This document shows, piece by piece, positions 58,394 to 64,000 of a DNA stretch of 64,000 nucleotides (position 1 is its first letter; every line of letters starts with the position of its first letter). A program made the position numbers and the translations under genes. Under the pieces are notes generated by a model. It had not been told where the DNA came from. It saw only the letters and a list, made by a program, of their open reading frames with translations, and made no database searches. Location: positions 2,294,001-2,358,000 of the forward strand of contig QUOL01000003.1 in assembly GCA_009761415.1 (NCBI GenBank), given 5' to 3'. This stretch comes from Sarcomyxa edulis. Its lineage: Eukaryota; Basidiomycota; Agaricomycetes; Agaricales; Mycenaceae.

Positions 58394-60249
58394 TCAGTAC
58401 TGAAGAGTAGGTGGTCGTTGCAACGGTCTTGTCGGGCCAGAGTTCTAAATTAATGCATACGTGTCAGCAATTCTCGGCATCAAAGGGGAAAGATGCTCAC
58501 CATAGTTTGACCCGAAGATGTGGACCGGATAACACCATGGGGAGGAGGCTTGGGCATATTGAGCTTGGGTACGTCACGGCCAAGCATTTTTGTCGTCGAG
58601 TTGATGGATGATGAGGACGACGTAGATGCTAAACTCGGTGTCTTTGTATGGTGGGGTATACTGGCAATGAAGGGTGGCATGAATGAATCGGGATACCGTG
58701 CATCTCCGTAACCCGCCTCCATCATACTCGGTCGCTGCATAGGTAACGCGGGTGTTGAAGGGCCTTGCATAGGTAATGCGGGCGTCAGTGGGGATCGGAT
58801 ACTAGCTTCTCTCCTTCTACGCAACCTCCAACATAGAAACAGCAAGACCGCTAAGAGGAGAAGCCCGACTGCCGCTCCGACAGAGGCAGCGATAATCGCG
58901 GTCTTGGATATAGAATGTGAGCTGTGCGTGGTTCGGGTTTGAGATCTGTAAACCGTGAGGAAGGTCTCTCGAAATACAAGAAAATGGAAAACACGAACGG
59001 GGCGGATGCGGGGGCAGCGTTTGCATTATTCGTTCCGGGTTGATTAGTTGTCTCGTTAGCAGAGAAGAAAGTAACTTGGTCGATGTCTACGAAAGGTCCG
59101 GTTCCATTCTGAAGGATGGAGGTGAGGGTGAGGTTATGGTCTCCAGACCCAAGATTGTTTGCAAAGTACTGTAAGTAGAGAATGAGTGCTTGAACTCAGG
59201 GCAGACACTGGAGAACAAACCAATAACGTCTGGGAAAGAACACAGACATGAGCCGTGAGTGCACTAAGATATTGAACAGAGCGTACCTTTGTGTGAAGTA
59301 CGCTTGCCATACCATCTGCTCCTCCAGTGAACGATTTGGATTGACCATCCACTTGAACCTCAATATTAGCATGATCAGGCGAGACTGTTCCGTAGACAGC
59401 TACAGCGTCTCCAGAAAACGGCATAGTGACGAAAGCCCCTGGCGTCTGAGTATAACTAGGACAATATCAAGTAAAAGTCTGACATAAACCAGGCTGTTCA
59501 GACTCACTGTAGTGTACCTCCACTAAAGTCAGATCCGGTATTAGTACTCCAATCTCCAGTTGTTGGTCCGTACACCATTCGCGGGTCAGAATCGTCGCAG
59601 TCGATTGTCGATAAAGTTGACCTAGTTTTCCAAAGTTAGAGAAATGTACATAGGGTGCACACAGGAAAAGACTGACCCTGTCGACCCAATTTGCGTCTCA
59701 AACTGCATCCAATCAATGTCTATAGGAGTCCCTGAGCCAGTATTAGTGAAGACAGCAGTGTGTGGACCATTGGAGAGTCCATGGGCCGATCCAAGAAGCT
59801 TTTGGACAGCTTCATTGGTGTAAGTCGCACTTCCGTTTACTATCATCTGACCATCGACAGCAATCGTGTAAGAGCCATAAGTTGGTCTAAGCCCCCCGTA
59901 TATTGATATTCCAGTTCCTGTAGAGCGCAAATTTGAGTCGAGAGACTACATACAGTGGAAGCTATCGCACCATTAAATTGAATGGTAGCGGTAGCGTCCG
60001 GCGCTGAGGTAGTATGAAGAGAATCTCCCGAGTACGACTGAGCTCGTCAACTAACCATGCAAGTAATGCAATGATCGTCCGACTTACCGTGATCCAAGGG
60101 TCATTCGCCGGCGAATCCGTCCATGCACCGACCGGGGCGTAGGAAATTAAAGGAGAGCTATCCTCGACTGTATAGATCCAGCGAATTGGTGAATATCTAC
60201 ACAGCACAGGAGAAAAATAGCACTCACGAGTCACGTTAAAAGAGGCCAT
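58394..60249 (-). CDS. Single-pass surface protein with two related beta-rich domains
   Basis: The start (ATG complement 60247-60249) gives MASFNVT and then, through a GTGAGT...ATACAG intron, LEDSSPLISYAPVGAW. Domain one continues with YGGLRPTYGSYTIAVDGQ, SAHGLSNGPHTAVFTNTGSG and DIDWMQFETQIG. Domain two repeats the same plan: DDSDPRMVYGPTTGDWS, AVYGTVSPDHANIEVQVDGQ, NNLGSGDHNLTLTSILQNG and FVDIDQVTFFSA. A single transmembrane helix follows (AIIAASVGAAVGLLLLAVLL) with the basic RLRRRR. The cytosolic tail has a short repeat, STPALPMQ. The last exon appears to end NSGPTRPLQRPPTLQY. The paired domains look like galactose-binding-like beta-sandwiches, a pattern common in basidiomycete surface proteins. 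There is no clear N-terminal signal peptide in this reading. A sensing or cell-wall role is inference. Confidence 0.75.
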
Positions 60250-60686
60250 CAAGGCTCAACGAAAAAAAAAAGAGCGAAACGAAACGAAAGAAAGTGAGGA
60301 AACGGTGCGTCGTGAAAGCCTGTCTAGCTCGTTGACATCCAGGTCACAAACTAGGGGCTTGACCGGACATTGACAAGCAGATGAAATAATGTCTTGTGTT
60401 CGGAAAGGCACATATCGAGGCAGTGATGGACCGATGGCGTCTCCTTGATGGATAGTTTTCCGTATCGTTTCGGGGCTAAAAACATGTGGGCTCGGTACTA
60501 CAATCGATGGCGGTTGTCTTGGAGCAATCAATGGAGCAATCATCAGCTTGGAATACTCCGCCATTGGGTGCAAGATACAAGGTCGTCTTCGAGTTTGCGT
60601 TAGAGCACTGCAGCCCCATTTAGCCGCAGCTACTAGGCGCGGCAGCAGCCTCAGGAGTCCCGACTCTTTTGTCCTGAACGTCGACT
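60250..60686. other. Divergent intergenic region
   Basis: About 440 bp between a minus-strand and a plus-strand gene. It should carry both promoters. An A-rich run lies at 60260-60270. No other feature is seen. Confidence 0.45.
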
Positions 60687-63600
60687 ATGCCACCCAAGAA
60701 CAAGTTGGTCAAGGCACCAACTGTTCCATCTACTTCTAGAGAACTCGTCCCAACGGGTCCAAAACATGTTTCTACAAAACACGCTCCCAAACGCGACGAA
60801 AATGGAGACAAACCTACTACTGCTCGTGCTCTCGTTCTTCGAAATGGAAAATATGGAGCTCGAGGAACTGGCGAAGTCATGCTCGTTACCAAGCTGAGTG
60901 GAAGGGAGAAACTCGATTTGTTGGCTGGTAAGCCGTTCGTTATGAGTAGATTATAGCCTGGTTTTACTCCCGATCTAGAGGATTTGATTGAAAGTTCAAA
61001 AAAGGCTGTCTTGAGACCTTTCAGGCTTGAAGACTGCTTGAAAATTGCAGAATCCCAATCCAATGGTACGCAGTATCTTTCGATCCACTTACAAAGTGGA
61101 GAGTTCACCATGATATGCAGCTTTCCTCGACGATATCGCCAATCTCAAGGATCCGGATCTGTTCTGTGCCCTCATGCAAGCGGAAGTACTCGCCCGCACA
61201 TCTGAGCCCAAGAAAGGTGTCTCAGATCGTAGAAAAGACCCGTCGTATATCGCGGAACTTATTGCAACCAGGTACGATCTAGTGATGTTGCCTGCTATCA
61301 CTCTCACATTGAAAATGTACTCTCCATGTTTATATCGCGTTGCTGTTGTACAGAATCCATAATGCGTACATGCTTGCATCTGCGTGGAAGATTGTATTGA
61401 GTACTCTGTACTCGCTGCAAGAGGAGGGACTAACAGATCAATCAGTCAACACCAAGCTCAAGAACGACACGCATTTTAGGTCTCGCTATCTAGCTTTGTA
61501 CGAGATGGTCACTATTCTTGTCGACGCGAGTCAGGCCAAGTTCTCGGTGCTAGCAACTACCACCCGTAAGGTTCATTTCCTTCAAAAGTCGTTCCGCCAT
61601 GTTTCATCTTTCCTGCATTCCAGCGCATTATTCTCGCTATTTTAAACCTGCAAGCAGTCAACCTGGCGAAGCTGAGGTTATTTTTGACTGGGCGGGATTA
61701 CGAGAAGCATGCAAATCTTTCCTCGACTCCATCATTATTGAACTCTGTTTCCCCCGCGCACCATACCCAAAGCACGTCTTGTATCAGATTCTCCACGAAG
61801 CAGTGGAAGAAACGCCTAGGGAAGCAAAGCGGTTTCCACAGGCCCTCTGGGACGCCGTCGGCGATTTATCTGTAAGCTACTCAAGCGAATCGTCGACAAT
61901 GCATCATTTACAACAGTGTAATGCAGGTTTCCGTCGAACTATTGGAATTACTCGAACGACCGTTGTTAGGCCCCGATGGTGATGCCTGGAAGCAACTTCC
62001 TCGCGAAATGCCTGCAGACTATGAGAAATGGGTCGACGCCCAGTTTTCCTCTGAGAAAGCTGCTAACAAATGCAGTAACTTTCAAAGCTCAGTATACCCT
62101 TTGGAAAAGACCAAGATCAAAGGCGTCCTCGACGACATATGGAAAAAAGTCAATGCCGTGAGTTACTACGCTTTCACAACAATATGGCAAAGAATCTTAT
62201 TTCATCCTCCTCTCCAAGAACTATAAAGAAGCGTCTGGACAAGACATCGACGCGTTATGGCAGTTGCAGAATGCGCTGAAACGTACCCCCCGCTGGCATT
62301 CTTTCAAGATCACAGGGACTGCCAATGATGACGATTCTGAATACGACTCCGATGGGCCTCCGAAACTCACACCTATTGGTCAAAAGCGAGAGAGAAAACA
62401 ACTCCAAATCACTCGGGGTGGAGAAGACGGCTCTGATGACTCGATGCCTGGTCTTCAATCCGTTTCCAACTCTTCAGATGATGAAGAGAGTGAGGACGAT
62501 AGCGAGAGCGAGGAGGACGACGACGACGACGATTCAGACGATAGTGGTTATGACACTGAGCAGGAGGATGAAATGAGGGACATGCTCAGGGAAGCTATGG
62601 ACACGGCGATCGAAGCTGATTTCTTCGCGCTCAATACGGATGCACCCCCGGAACTTGATCCCCTTGCAGATGACCGCAAGAGCAATCCGTTCCTGAAACT
62701 TTTGGGCTCCTTGCGAGGTAAGATTCTGGATGTCATTTCTGAGCCTTCGTCCTGAATATGTCTCCCGCTAGGACGTATGTTTTCCGCGAACCCGAAACTC
62801 AGAAGTACCAAACGGACTGAGACTCGACAGCCTGGGGCTCGACCTGCTCCCTCTGCTGCTCCTAATCGCAGTAAGATAAATTATTACCACTGCGGTCCTG
62901 ACCATCCCTGAAACAGTCTTTTTTGTTCGTAGCGGAGCCAACGAAGAGTCAGAAAGCAACCGTTGAGGAGGTAGAAGACGAAGATGACCAGGTCCGCTCA
63001 GTCAAGAAGAAGAAGAAGAAACCCAAGAAAAAGAAGAAGCCTGCAGCGCCAGCGCCTCCGCCTGAACCAGAGCGAGTGCCTACTCCGCCTCCCGCTCCAG
63101 TCGCTCCTCCGAAGGCTACTGCTCCTCCTCTCAAGAAAGCTGCACCTGCTCCACCTAAGCGTACGACGGTGAATGCCACAGTTCCTCCGCACATGTCTAC
63201 AGCGTCTCTTGTGGACCAGACAACCGCACAATCTGCCCGTTCGTATCTCCAATCCGAAAACCTCGATTCTACCAAGACAAAGATCAAATCTAGGCCAGAC
63301 CACGCGTCTATGTTTTCCATCTCAGAGAAATTCGGCAAGCTACGCTCTAACGCGGAGGACAAGTTGGATCCTACTGAAGAAAAGAAGGCCAAACAAAGTT
63401 GGTTCTCGAAGTTGGGCAAGAAGACGAACAAGTACATGCACCAATTGCTCAATACTTCGGAAGATGACAAGAAAGGTCTCGCTCCCATGAAATGGGAGAA
63501 TTTCTTGAAGGTGCGACCATTACCGGTCTATTTTATCATGTCGAATCTTATAAGCATCATAAGGTCATGCGAGAAATGGGATTCAGCTACGATCCCAGTA

Positions 63601-63891
63601 CCGCAGGGTCTAGTGTTCGATTTGATCCTCCCGACTCACGCGATAAAGTAAGTTCAACAGTCTCGTTCATTGATTATCGTTGTACTGATTTTCTACTCTT
63701 CTACGCAGTCCATCACTTTCCATAAACGTGAGTCTATACTAGCTATCAGCTTAATTTTCCATGTCTGACAAAACACGCCACCAGCCCATCCGGACCCCAC
63801 TTTGAGTCCTCTCAAACTGAAACAGTTCGGGAAGAGATTGAAGGATTATTATGGGTGGACAGAGGAGGATGTTGCGAAAAAATTGATCTGA
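60687..63891 (+). CDS. Large charged protein with HicA/YcfA-like C-terminal domain
   Basis: The start at 60687 gives MPPKNKLVKAPTVPSTSREL. A 51-nt intron (60928-60978) removes an apparent in-frame stop. The N-terminal half is helical and of no family I know (ESSKKAVLRPFRLEDCLKI; RIHNAYMLASAWKIVLSTLY; DWAGLREACKSFLDSIIIEL; SVELLELLERPLLGPDG). A very acidic stretch (ESEEDDDDDDSDDSG) follows, then poly-Lys (KKKKKPKKKKK) and a Pro/Ala-rich linker. The C-terminal domain is spread over three exons: VMREMGFSYDPSTAGSSVRF, SITFHKPHPDPTLSP and LKQFGRRLKDYYGW. Small size, the GSS-x-x-F turn and the F-H-x-P-H segment resemble the HicA/YcfA double-stranded-RNA-binding-like fold, though the usual GSH histidine is Ser. 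All exons join in frame. RNA binding is inference; nuclear location is suggested only by the basic run. Confidence 0.7.
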
Positions 63892-64000
63892 GTTGATTCG
63901 ACTTTGGAACTTATCGCTAATGTTAAGAAGTAAGTATATCTTGTAGCACTGTCTCAACATCATCCGTACTTTATGATTCATTATGATGCATATTTTTCTT
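63892..64000. other. 3' flank of the last gene
   Basis: Only 109 bases after the stop codon are available and nothing is seen in them. Confidence 0.4.

Noticed and set aside
60954..60956. In-frame TAG early in the 60687 gene, suggesting a pseudogene or stop-codon readthrough.
   Set aside because: A 51-nt intron (60928-60978, GTAAGC...ATCTAG) removes the stop and joins DLLA to EDLIESSKKAVL in frame, so ordinary splicing explains it.
1..64000. A secondary-metabolite cluster centred on the O-methyltransferase, aldo-keto reductases and short-chain dehydrogenase.
   Set aside because: No polyketide synthase, peptide synthetase, terpene synthase or P450 lies in the window, and housekeeping genes such as CHD1 separate the enzymes.

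Overview
The window looks like nuclear DNA of a basidiomycete fungus, most likely an Agaricomycete (mushroom or wood/litter decayer). Genes are dense and broken by many short GT-AG introns of about 45-80 nt. The gene content fits this group: aryl-alcohol dehydrogenases, a secreted GH3 beta-glucosidase, DUF6535-type membrane proteins and a DUF7727-like protein. I saw no rRNA, tRNA, CRISPR array or intact transposon.

Layout. 0.3-4.7 kb: RAD23 (ubiquitin-receptor/DNA repair) and a membrane-anchored phospholipase B. 5.2-8.7 kb: first DUF6535-type gene (copy A). 8.9-11.8 kb: a coiled-coil protein with an HMMR-like N-terminus, divergent from a possible 43-residue spliced gene. 12.5-20.7 kb: four aldo-keto reductases on the plus strand. 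Three are tandem aryl-alcohol dehydrogenase copies, the last two with visibly duplicated promoters; the fourth is a different AKR. 21.0-26.3 kb: CHD1 chromatin remodeller. 28.2-31.9 kb: DUF6535-type copy B. 32.1-34.6 kb: low-complexity coiled-coil protein, divergent from an O-methyltransferase (34.9-36.8 kb). 37.3 kb: small membrane protein. 38.0-42.4 kb: GH3 beta-glucosidase with a Ser/Thr-rich linker. 42.4-44.7 kb: gene-free stretch holding a decayed tandem repeat. 44.7-45.8 kb: short-chain dehydrogenase. 46.5-48.9 kb: amino-acid permease. 48.9-50.8 kb: gap with possible gene debris and a CAAG-rich segment. 50.8-52.1 kb: polytopic membrane protein. 53.2-56.8 kb: DUF6535-type copy C. 57.3-57.9 kb: DUF7727-like membrane protein. 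58.4-60.2 kb: single-pass protein with two related extracellular domains. 60.7-63.9 kb: large charged protein ending in a HicA-like fold.

The most unusual content is the three dispersed DUF6535-type paralogues (A+, B+, C-; about 20-21 kb apart). They share intron positions, a four-helix membrane region and a roughly 750-residue soluble region with repeated W-x-W-type modules. Copy B carries a 4-nt deletion that would break the frame unless a short stretch of former coding sequence is now removed as an intron. The tandem AAD copies, beta-glucosidase, phospholipase and permease together suggest plant-litter nutrition and aromatic-aldehyde metabolism, but the neighbouring genes do not form one obvious pathway.
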